DNA of 35,864 bases from positions 1 to 35,864 of the forward strand of contig JAZNYL010000117.1 in the NCBI GenBank assembly GCA_045594445.1, written 5' to 3'. The notes below the pieces were generated by a model that ran no database searches, was not told the origin of the DNA, and saw only the letters and a list, made by a program, of their open reading frames with translations. Positions 15,061 through 21,011 of the stretch are shown one piece after another. The DNA is from SVQP01 sp045594445. GTDB lineage: Bacteria > Bacillota > Clostridia > Oscillospirales > CAG-272. A program made the translations under genes and the position numbers. Each line of letters opens with the position of its first letter. The stretch's first letter is position 1.

Positions 15061-15083
15061 GTTTATCGTATTCAAAGGCGGTC

Positions 15084-15110
15084 GTAGGGCGGGGGCTTGC
15101 TCCCGCATAC
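15084..15110. repeat. Interspersed palindrome (GTAGGGCGGGGGCTTGCTCCC type)
   Basis: A short imperfect palindrome with the core GGGGCTTGCTCC, shared with 1922-1949. It is intergenic, with no coding capacity. Confidence 0.6.
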
Positions 15111-15145
15111 AATCAACGAAAAAACCGCTCGTTTTTCAGACGAAA

Positions 15146-15183
15146 TGAAAAAATCGTCCGCCTGTCAGACGAACGATTTTTTC
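15146..15183 (-). terminator. Terminator of the rpsF-ssb-rpsR operon
   Basis: AAAAATCGT pairs with ACGATTTTT around an inner CGTC...GACG stem. Read on the minus strand it ends in a T run 24 bp after the rpsR stop. Confidence 0.8.
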
Positions 15184-15206
15184 TGTTTTTCTATTGCATT
15201 TGCCAA

Positions 15207-15455
15207 TTAGTCGCAAACGTAGGGCAGAAGAGCAGCCTGGCGAGCACGCTTGATAGCGGTGTTGAGCTCACGCTGGTGAACAGCGCAGGTGCCGGACATT
15301 CTTCTGGGCAGGATCTTGCCGCGCTCGCTGATGAACTTGCGGAGCTTAGCGGAATCCTTGTAATCGATATAAGCAACCTTATCGGCGCAGAAAATGCAAA
15401 CCTTCTTTCTTCTGCGAACCACGGGGCGCGCAGGACGAGAAACGTTTTCAGTCAT
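15207..15455 (-). CDS. rpsR: 30S ribosomal protein S18
   Basis: An 82-aa S18, which binds S6 on the 30S platform. RRRKKVCIFCADK...IDYKDSAKLRKFISERGKILPRRMSGTCAVHQRELNTAIKRARQAALLPYV covers the whole conserved domain. Four cysteine/histidine ligands (CIFC, C and H in SGTCAVHQ) indicate the zinc-binding form. AGGAGG precedes ATG 15455. It is the last gene of the rpsF-ssb-rpsR operon. Confidence 0.98.
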   Translation of the reverse strand: MTENVSRPARPVVRRRKKVCIFCADKVAYIDYKDSAKLRKFISERGKILPRRMSGTCAVHQRELNTAIKRARQAALLPYVCD

Positions 15456-15494
15456 CTTATGAATCCTCCTGTTTAAATTTGGGAACGATCGCCT

Positions 15495-15962
15495 TTAGAA
15501 GGGCAGATCGTCGTCTGTTTTGATCTCCTCAAACTTGGGCGCAGAGCCTGCGGGAGAGGAGTAAGCGGGTGCACCGTAAGCATCGGGTGCATAGCCACCG
15601 GATTGTGCGGGGCTTTCGCTGCGGCTGTCCACGAACTGGACCTCTTCAGCGACAATGTCGGTCATGTAGCGCTTCTGACCCTGCTGGTCGGTCCAGGATC
15701 TGTTCTGGATAGAGCCGATCACGCAGATAGAAGAACCCTTCTTGAAGAAACGGTTGACAAACTCAGCAGTGGAGCGCCAAGCAGTAACGGTAAAGAAATC
15801 GACCTCAGGCTGCTGACCGGACGCGGAGTCACGGGAAGCGAATCTGCGATTGACTGCCATACGGAACGTTACGACGGCAATGCCGCTCTGTGTCTGCTTC
15901 AGTTCAGGATCAGCGGTCAGTCTACCGCCGAGGATGACTTTGTTCAGATTAAAATTTGCCAT
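15495..15962 (-). CDS. ssb: Single-stranded DNA-binding protein
   Basis: A 155-aa SSB. An N-terminal OB fold (about 1-108: NKVILGGRLTADPELK, VTFRMAVNRRF, VDFFTVTAWRSTAEFVNRFFKKGS) coats single-stranded DNA. A flexible Ser/Gly/Ala/Tyr-rich linker and the acidic tip DDDLPF follow; the tip docks repair and replication partners such as RecQ, PriA and Pol III chi in the family. It sits in the conserved place between rpsF and rpsR, with 39 bp to rpsR. Confidence 0.98.
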   Translation of the reverse strand: MANFNLNKVILGGRLTADPELKQTQSGIAVVTFRMAVNRRFASRDSASGQQPEVDFFTVTAWRSTAEFVNRFFKKGSSICVIGSIQNRSWTDQQGQKRYMTDIVAEEVQFVDSRSESPAQSGGYAPDAYGAPAYSSPAGSAPKFEEIKTDDDLPF

Positions 15963-15985
15963 GCTGTTTGACCTCTTTTGTCTGA

Positions 15986-16372
15986 TTACTCAGCGTCAGC
16001 TACAACTTCGGTAGCTTCTTCAACTGCAGCAACTTCTTCAGCAGCGTCTTCAACAACGACTGCCTTAGCGGTAGGCTCGAAGTCCAGCTTGATGGTCAGA
16101 GAACGCATAACGTTCTCGTCGATCTGGAACAGACGGTCGAGCTCAGCCAGGAAGTTACCTGCTGCCTTGAAGGTCACGACTACGTAGTAGCCTTCGGGCA
16201 TGTCATTGATGGGATATGCCAGGCGGCGCTTGCCCCACTGTGCAACCTCAATGATAGTGCCGTTCTCAGCAATCAAAGAAGTGAACTTGTTCACGGTTGC
16301 ATTGGTTGCTTCCTCACCGTTGCTAACGTCAACGATGAACAGACTTTCATAAGAATTGAGTACCTTTTCCAT
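15986..16372 (-). CDS. rpsF: 30S ribosomal protein S6
   Basis: A 128-aa S6. The core YESLFIVDVS...QWGKRRLAYPINDMPEGYYVVVTFKA...LDRLFQIDENVMRSLTIKLD is complete by about residue 97. The C-terminus carries a long Ala/Glu/Val tail (AEEVAAVEEATEVV) that is acidic and probably disordered, longer than the B. subtilis protein of about 95 aa. GGGAGG precedes the ATG. It is the first gene of the operon, behind a consensus promoter and a structured leader. Confidence 0.98.
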   Translation of the reverse strand: MEKVLNSYESLFIVDVSNGEEATNATVNKFTSLIAENGTIIEVAQWGKRRLAYPINDMPEGYYVVVTFKAAGNFLAELDRLFQIDENVMRSLTIKLDFEPTAKAVVVEDAAEEVAAVEEATEVVADAE

Positions 16373-16470
16373 GTGTTTTTACCTCCCTATGGACTTTATT
16401 ACGACCGCGCACCTCTTCGTTTTTTATGCGCGGTAGAGAGACGGACCGCTTTGCAGTCCGTACCGAAGAT
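16373..16470 (-). promoter_or_regulatory. Structured rpsF leader, candidate S6:S18 autoregulatory site
   Basis: The ~95-nt 5' leader forms two hairpins: ACGGAC/GTCCGT (16441-16461) and a perfect 8-bp stem, ACCGCGCA/TGCGCGGT (16404-16434). Leaders of this operon bind S6:S18 in many bacteria and repress translation. I infer the same here from position and pairing only. Confidence 0.5.
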
Positions 16471-16472
16471 AC

Positions 16473-16501
16473 ATTATACCACAACAGAGAATACTTGTCA
16501 A
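16473..16501 (-). promoter_or_regulatory. Promoter of the rpsF operon
   Basis: Minus strand: TTGACA (16501-16496), 17 bp, TATAAT (16478-16473), a perfect consensus. Confidence 0.93.
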
Positions 16502-16543
16502 TGCCTTTTGTAATATTATTTTTTACAAAAAAACACAAAAGTG

Positions 16544-16573
16544 CTGTCAATTTGATGGAAAATATGCTATAAT
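16544..16573 (+). promoter_or_regulatory. Promoter of the metallo-beta-lactamase-fold gene
   Basis: CTGTCA (16544-16549), 18 bp, TATAAT (16568-16573). It is divergent from the rpsF promoter. The -35 box is weak. Confidence 0.6.
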
Positions 16574-16604
16574 ATACGAAAGACAAGAACATAGGAGGAC
16601 TTTT

Positions 16605-17681
16605 ATGGCGCAGAAGAAGAGAAGAAAAAAGAGTAAGAAGATGCCAAAGGCGTTGCGCGTGTGTTTGATCATGCTGGCAGTATTGGCGGTGCTGTTTACC
16701 ACCGTGGTGGTGCTTGCCATGTCGGGTGTGATTCCCGCCAACGACGTAGAGGACTTTTTGGACGGCTTTGTCGGCAAGGGCGTGGAAAAGGCATTGGACC
16801 GCATTTTGCCCAACGACCTTGTGGACGAGGTGTTTGTGGATAAATACGGTGACTTTGTGGATTTTGTGATCGACTTGTTACCCAAGCCCGAGAGAGTTGC
16901 GCTGGACGGACAGATCCAAGTGTATTTCTTTGACGTGGGTCAGGCGGACAGTATTCTGATCATGGCACCCGAGGGCAACGTGCTGGTGGACGCAGGTGAT
17001 AACGACTGCCAGGACGCGCTGGAGGGGTATCTGGACGATCTTGGCGTGACCACGCTGCATTGCGTGATCGCTACGCATCCGCACGAGGACCATATTGGCA
17101 GCATGGATATGATCTTTGAGGAATTTGAGGTGATCAATCTGATCATGCCCAATTCCGAGGTGGATACCGATACCTTTACCGCCACGGGTGACTACACCCG
17201 CATGATGGAGGGTGCAGAGGAGCAGGGCACCGCGATCAGTTATGCGGCAAGCGGCAGCACCTTCAGCCTTGGCGAGCTGGAATTTTTGTTCTTAGCCCCC
17301 AATGCCACCGATTATAACGATCTCAACGACTGGAGCCTTGTGACCAAGGTGACCTACGGCTCTACCTCCATGATTCTGACGGGAGACGCCGAGAGCATTT
17401 CCGAAAAGGAGATCGTTGCAAAATACGGCTCAAGCGCATTGGATTGTGATATTCTCAAATCGGGGCATCACGGCTCGTCCTCCTCGTCCTGCGAGGAATT
17501 CTTAGACGCCATTGACGCCGAGATCGCCATCATTTCCTGCGGTACGGGCAATAAGTACGGTCATCCCAACCAGCCCGTGCTGGACAGATACGAGGAGCGC
17601 GATATGCAGGTGTACCGCACCGACCTTGAGGGTACCATCGTATTCGTCAGCAACGGCGCGGAGTTCGTTAAGCAGCCGTAA
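16605..17681 (+). CDS. Membrane-anchored ComEC-C-like metallo-beta-lactamase-fold hydrolase
   Basis: A 358-aa protein. A very basic N-terminus (KKRRKKSKK) and one membrane segment (about 18-40) put the rest outside the cell. After a spacer the beta-lactamase-fold domain begins at YFFDVGQADS (about 107). The metal motif HPHEDH, the ILTGDAE aspartate, KSGHHGS and KYGHPN all match the C-terminal domain of ComEC/Rec2. Stand-alone relatives are common in Clostridia, and a nuclease or phosphodiesterase role is inferred, not shown. No ComEC membrane channel or ComEA is present nearby. AGGAGG lies upstream of the ATG. It is monocistronic, with a terminator at 17692-17727. Confidence 0.88.
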   Translation: MAQKKRRKKSKKMPKALRVCLIMLAVLAVLFTTVVVLAMSGVIPANDVEDFLDGFVGKGVEKALDRILPNDLVDEVFVDKYGDFVDFVIDLLPKPERVALDGQIQVYFFDVGQADSILIMAPEGNVLVDAGDNDCQDALEGYLDDLGVTTLHCVIATHPHEDHIGSMDMIFEEFEVINLIMPNSEVDTDTFTATGDYTRMMEGAEEQGTAISYAASGSTFSLGELEFLFLAPNATDYNDLNDWSLVTKVTYGSTSMILTGDAESISEKEIVAKYGSSALDCDILKSGHHGSSSSSCEEFLDAIDAEIAIISCGTGNKYGHPNQPVLDRYEERDMQVYRTDLEGTIVFVSNGAEFVKQP

Positions 17682-17691
17682 TAAAGTATAC

Positions 17692-17727
17692 TTCTCCCGC
17701 CGATTACGGTCGGCGGGAGAAGAATTT
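17692..17727 (+). terminator. Intrinsic terminator
   Basis: CTTCTCCCGCCGA pairs with TCGGCGGGAGAAG (13 bp) and is followed by AATTTT. Confidence 0.88.
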
Positions 17728-17738
17728 TGAAAAAGGCC

Positions 17739-17767
17739 TTGACTTTTCCATGAAACCACAGTATAAT
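17739..17767 (+). promoter_or_regulatory. Promoter of the CAU tRNA
   Basis: TTGACT (17739-17744), 17 bp, TATAAT (17762-17767), 17 bp before the mature tRNA 5' end. Confidence 0.9.
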
Positions 17768-17783
17768 ATATAGGTCGTTTGAC

Positions 17784-17860
17784 GGGCTATTAGCTCAGTT
17801 GGTCAGAGCTACCGGCTCATAACCGGTTGGTCCGGGGTTCAAGTCCCTGATAGCCCACCA
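17784..17860 (+). tRNA. tRNA with anticodon CAU (Met, or Ile2 if lysidine-modified)
   Basis: Acceptor GGGCTAT pairs with ATAGCCC, and discriminator A and an encoded CCA (17858-17860) follow. The anticodon loop CTCATAA between CCGG-type stems gives CAU. The D arm TAGCTCAGTTGGTCAGAGC is normal. The T stem CGGGG/CCCTG contains one G-U pair. The acceptor is not an initiator type. CAU could be elongator Met or the Ile2 tRNA matured by TilS, and the GGGCTAT acceptor makes Ile2 worth testing. The 3' end is copied three times downstream. Confidence 0.93.
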
Positions 17861-17902
17861 AAACAAAGAGAGGGGTGCAGTAGCACCCCTCTCTTTGTTT
17901 TG
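17861..17902 (+). terminator. Terminator of the CAU tRNA
   Basis: AAACAAAGAGAGGGGTGC pairs with GCACCCCTCTCTTTGTTT (18-bp perfect stem, 4-nt loop), starting directly after CCA. Confidence 0.9.
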
Positions 17903-17933
17903 ATGTACTTTCCCGACTCAGAACCCCGCACGC

Positions 17934-18030
17934 GCGGCTTTGCCGCTCGTGCAAGGTTTGCGCCGGGCAAGTGAAGAGATATAGCAGCTATAGGCGCAAA
18001 TATGGGTTCTAAGTCCCTGATAGCCCACCA
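17934..18030 (+). repeat. tRNA-3'-end repeat unit, copy 1
   Basis: A ~97-bp unit begins CCCCGCACGCGCGG, passes through GCAAGGTTTGCGCCGG and GGCGCAAATATGG, and ends in TTCTAAGTCCCTGATAGCCC plus ACCA. The ending copies the T arm and acceptor of the upstream tRNA with one inserted T. There is no 5' tRNA half, so it cannot encode a tRNA. Confidence 0.85.
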
Positions 18031-18071
18031 AAAAAGGATACGGAGTACGCAAGTATTCCGTATCCTTTTTT
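18030..18071 (+). terminator. Terminator-like hairpin after repeat copy 1
   Basis: AAAAAAGGATACGGA...TCCGTATCCTTTTTT forms a long symmetric stem directly after the copied CCA end. This is the same arrangement as the real tRNA and its terminator. Confidence 0.8.
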
Positions 18072-18093
18072 GCTTGGAGTAAACAGACGAAGA

Positions 18094-18225
18094 ACCCCCG
18101 CATAAGCGTCGCAGAGCGACGCGATATGCAGATTTGCGCAGGTTAAGTGAAAAAGTAAAGCAAAGTATAGGCGCAAATGTGCAAGCGCGATGCGCTTGCG
18201 ATGTTCTAAGTCCCTGATAGCCCAC
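18094..18225 (+). repeat. tRNA-3'-end repeat unit, copy 2 (diverged)
   Basis: The same plan as copy 1 with substitutions and extra hairpins (GCGTCGC-AGA-GCGACGC; GCAAGCGC-GAT-GCGCTTGC). It ends TTCTAAGTCCCTGATAGCCC followed by AC, without CCA. The palindrome at 18232-18255 follows at once. Confidence 0.75.
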
Positions 18226-18231
18226 ATGTGT

Positions 18232-18255
18232 GGGCGATTCGTGAATCGCCCCTAC
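18232..18255. repeat. Interspersed palindrome GGGCGATTC-GTGAATCGCCCCTAC type
   Basis: GGGCGATTC pairs with GAATCGCCC. The same unit occurs at 24068-24093 and 24115-24138. Confidence 0.75.
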
Positions 18256-18264
18256 GTATTTTTA

Positions 18265-18360
18265 CCCGCACGCGCGGCTTTGCCGCTCGTGCAAGGTTTG
18301 CGCCGGGAAAGTGAATAGATATAACGACTATTGGCGCAAATATGGGTTCTAAGTCCCTGC
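18265..18360 (+). repeat. tRNA-3'-end repeat unit, copy 3
   Basis: Nearly identical to copy 1 from CCCGCACGCGCGG to TTCTAAGTCCCTG. It then breaks off before the acceptor strand (CCATAGCC follows instead of ATAGCCCACCA). Confidence 0.85.
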
Positions 18361-18380
18361 CATAGCCTTGGAACTTGTTT

Positions 18381-18407
18381 GTAGGGGAGGATGATATCCT
18401 CCCCTAC
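18381..18407. repeat. Interspersed palindrome GTAGGGGAGGAT-GAT-ATCCTCCCCTAC type
   Basis: A 12-bp perfect inverted repeat around GAT. A related copy lies at 23974-24000. It is not followed by a T run, so it is not a standard terminator. Confidence 0.75.
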
Positions 18408-18460
18408 AATTTCTAAGTATAAGAGTCCCGCAATTTGCCGTTGCTTTTTTTCTCTCGCTA

Positions 18461-18489
18461 TTTACTTTTTTTAATAAGTGTGTTATACT
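18461..18489 (+). promoter_or_regulatory. Promoter of the uvrB operon
   Basis: TTTACT (18461-18466), 17 bp, TATACT (18484-18489), 41 bp before the uvrB ATG. I see no clear SOS box overlapping it. Confidence 0.65.
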
Positions 18490-18529
18490 ATTAAATTGAC
18501 ATACTATGACGTGCGAAGGGAGAAGAAGC

Positions 18530-20524
18530 ATGGACAAGTTCAAATTAGTCAGCCCGTTTGAGCCCATGGGTGACCAGCCGCAGGCAATCGCGCAGCTGGT
18601 GGAGGGCTTGGAAAACGGTGCGCGTTATCAGACGCTGCTTGGCGTGACCGGCTCGGGTAAAACCTTTACCATGGCCAATATCATTGAAAAATGCAACCGC
18701 CCCGTGCTGATTCTGGAGCCCAACAAAACGCTTGCAGCGCAGGTGTGCACCGAAATGCGTGAATTTTTTCCCGAGAATGCTGTGGAATTTTTCGTGTCGT
18801 ACTACGATTATTACCAGCCCGAGGCCTATATCCCGGGCAAGGATATGTATATTGAAAAGGATGCCTTAGTCAACGACGAGATCGACCGTTTGCGTCACAG
18901 CGCGACCTCCTCGCTGTTTGAGCGTCGCGACGTGATCATTGTGGCGTCGGTTTCCTGTATCTATACCCTCGGTGACCCCGTGGAGTATCAGACGCTGCAG
19001 ATCTCGCTGCGCCCGGGTATGCTGATGGATCGTGATCAGCTGATCCGCCGCCTGGTGGCTATCAGCTATTCGCGTAATGACCTCAATCCCGTGCGTAACA
19101 GCTTCCGCGTGCGCGGAGATACGATTGAGATCATGACCGCGAACGTGTCGGATAAGCTTTTGCGCATTGAATTTTTCGACGATGAGATCGACCGCATCTC
19201 GGTCATCAATCCTGTGACGGGCGAGCTTGTGCGCCTACTTTCCTACGCGGTCATTTTCCCCGCGACGCACTACGCCGTATCTGACGAAAAGCGCGACGCC
19301 GCGCTTGAAGAGATCCGCCGCGAGATGGTGGACAGGGCAGCGTGGTTTGAATCTGAGGGCAAGCTGATCGAGGCGCAGCGCATTACCGAGCGCACCAAGT
19401 ACGATCTGGAAATGCTGCGCGAGGTGGGCTTTTGCTCGGGCGTGGAAAACTACTCCCGTGTGCTTGCGGGCAGAGAGCCGGGCTCAACCCCTTATACGCT
19501 GCTGGACTATTTCCCGGACGACTATATTTTGTTTATTGACGAGTCGCACGTGGCTGTACCGCAGGTGCGCGGCATGAGCGGCGGCGATACCGCAAGAAAG
19601 AAAAATCTGGTGGATTTCGGCTTCCGTCTGCCGTCCGCCTACGACAACAGACCCTTGTATTTCGAGGAGTTTGAGGACAAGATCAATCAGGCCGTGTTTG
19701 TCAGCGCAACCCCCGGTCCCTTTGAAAAGGAGCATGCTGAGCAGGTGGCAGAGCAGCTGATCAGACCGACCGGCTTGCTTGACCCCGAGGTCGAGGTGCG
19801 TCCGATTGAAGGGCAGGTGGACGATCTGCTTGGCGAGATTCGCGAGCGAGTTGCCAGGAGCGAACGCGTGCTGGTGACCACGCTGACCAAGAAAATGGCA
19901 GAGGATCTGACCGATTATCTGGAGCAGAACGGCGTGCGCGTGAGATATATCCACTTCAACGTGGAGACCATGGAGCGCATGGAGATCATCCGCGACCTTC
20001 GTATGGGTGTATTTGACGTGCTGGTGGGCATCAACCTGCTGCGCGAGGGACTTGATTTGCCCGAGGTATCGCTGGTTGCCATTCTGGACGCCGACAAGGA
20101 AGGCTTCCTTCGCGGCGAGACCTCGCTGATTCAGACCATTGGCCGTGCCGCGCGTAACGCGTCGGGTAAGGTCATTATGTACGGTGATACCATTACCGGC
20201 TCTATGCAAAGAGCGATAACCGAGACCGCGCGTCGCCGCGCCAAGCAGGACGCGTACAACCGGGCAAACGGCATCGTGCCGCGCACGGTTGTCAAGGATA
20301 TCCGCGACGTCATCGACATGGCGTCTCCCACGGGCGGCAAGCAGGGCGCGAAGACCGAGCAGGCTGCCAAGGGTAAAATGCCTGCCAAGCAAAAGGATAA
20401 GCTGATCGCCGAGCTGACCACAGAGATGCGTCAGGCGGCTGCCAAGCTGGAATTTGAAAAGGCGGCGTACCTGCGCGATCAGATCAAGAGAATCCAAGGA
20501 GGGGACACACATGAAACAAAATAA
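18530..20524 (+). CDS. uvrB: Excinuclease ABC subunit B
   Basis: A 664-aa UvrB, the DNA-loading helicase-like subunit of nucleotide excision repair. Walker A GVTGSGKT sits near residues 38-45. The damage-probing beta-hairpin YYDYYQPEAYIP is near 92-103. The DESHV box lies in FIDESHVAVPQ, and the helicase C domain has LLREGLDLPEVSLVAILDADKEGFLR and QTIGRAARN. The C-terminal UVR motif (ELTTEMRQAAAKLEFEKAAYLRDQIKRI) binds UvrC. The length is the family norm. ATG 18530 has GGGAG upstream; an in-frame ATG at 18506 does not. The last 14 bases overlap the next gene. Confidence 0.98.
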   Translation: MDKFKLVSPFEPMGDQPQAIAQLVEGLENGARYQTLLGVTGSGKTFTMANIIEKCNRPVLILEPNKTLAAQVCTEMREFFPENAVEFFVSYYDYYQPEAYIPGKDMYIEKDALVNDEIDRLRHSATSSLFERRDVIIVASVSCIYTLGDPVEYQTLQISLRPGMLMDRDQLIRRLVAISYSRNDLNPVRNSFRVRGDTIEIMTANVSDKLLRIEFFDDEIDRISVINPVTGELVRLLSYAVIFPATHYAVSDEKRDAALEEIRREMVDRAAWFESEGKLIEAQRITERTKYDLEMLREVGFCSGVENYSRVLAGREPGSTPYTLLDYFPDDYILFIDESHVAVPQVRGMSGGDTARKKNLVDFGFRLPSAYDNRPLYFEEFEDKINQAVFVSATPGPFEKEHAEQVAEQLIRPTGLLDPEVEVRPIEGQVDDLLGEIRERVARSERVLVTTLTKKMAEDLTDYLEQNGVRVRYIHFNVETMERMEIIRDLRMGVFDVLVGINLLREGLDLPEVSLVAILDADKEGFLRGETSLIQTIGRAARNASGKVIMYGDTITGSMQRAITETARRRAKQDAYNRANGIVPRTVVKDIRDVIDMASPTGGKQGAKTEQAAKGKMPAKQKDKLIAELTTEMRQAAAKLEFEKAAYLRDQIKRIQGGDTHETK

Positions 20525-20996
20525 AAAAAGGCGCATTCCGCTGGTCAACGGGAAATATCTTCTATGGACGCTGCTGATCCTTGTCGGCGAGCTGGTGCTT
20601 CTTTGCGGCGCGTATGCGCTGGGCTTGTTCGACAATTTCATCGGCTATATTCTGCTGCCGTTTTTGGGCTTGTTTACGCTGTATACCGCGTATGAGGCGG
20701 CCGTTTTGGCACTTGAGGCGGTCAGTGTCAGCGCGGACGGCGTGGTGGTTGCAGGCAAGGACGAGCAGAGCACGGCCATTCACTTCGAGCTGCAGGATCT
20801 GATGGGCATTTTCCCTTGTGATAAAAAGGGAAATCGTATCCCGGAGGATCAGAGCAAATACAAGGATATCGGACTTGTCTTTTACATGAAAAACGGCAAG
20901 AAAAAGATCAGATCCACCTCCTATATCACACAAAAGCAAATCGATCGCCTGCGCAATGCCTTGGACGTGGGTGCGTGCGATCACATTAAGGAATAA
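20511..20996 (+). CDS. Small membrane protein between uvrB and uvrA, unknown function
   Basis: A 161-aa protein. A basic N-terminus (KQNKKRR) is followed by two membrane segments, about residues 15-38 (LLWTLLILVGELVLLCGAYAL) and 42-65 (FIGYILLPFLGLFTLYTAYEA). The soluble part is strand-rich (VSVSADGVVVAGKDEQSTAIHFELQDL, DIGLVFYMKNGKKKIRSTSYI) and ends in a helix. The layout recalls bacterial PH-like or YcxB-type domains behind a membrane hairpin; this is an impression only. AAGGAGGGG is placed for ATG 20511, which overlaps the uvrB end by 14 bases in another frame, so translation is probably coupled. uvrA starts 15 bp later. Confidence 0.85.
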   Translation: MKQNKKRRIPLVNGKYLLWTLLILVGELVLLCGAYALGLFDNFIGYILLPFLGLFTLYTAYEAAVLALEAVSVSADGVVVAGKDEQSTAIHFELQDLMGIFPCDKKGNRIPEDQSKYKDIGLVFYMKNGKKKIRSTSYITQKQIDRLRNALDVGACDHIKE

Positions 20997-21011
20997 AAGA
21001 GAGTACAAATA

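Noticed and set aside
17839..18225. 128-codon minus-strand frame over the tRNA repeats
   Set aside because: It runs through the tRNA, a terminator and the repeat units. The repeated GYQGLRT-type peptides only reflect the repeated tRNA ends.
17934..18360. Additional tRNA genes or tRNA pseudogene array
   Set aside because: Only the T arm and acceptor strand are repeated. No D arm, anticodon arm or 5' acceptor strand is present, so they are recorded as repeats.
17784..18529. Integrated prophage or genomic island at the tRNA
   Set aside because: There is no integrase, excisionase or cargo gene between the tRNA and uvrB. Only short repeats are found.
18461..18530. LexA (SOS) box at the uvrB promoter
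   Set aside because: I looked for CGAAC-n4-GTTCG-like symmetry around the promoter and saw none.
19484..20641. 385-codon minus-strand frame opposite uvrB and the membrane gene
   Set aside because: It is a shadow of conserved coding sequence, with no start signals.
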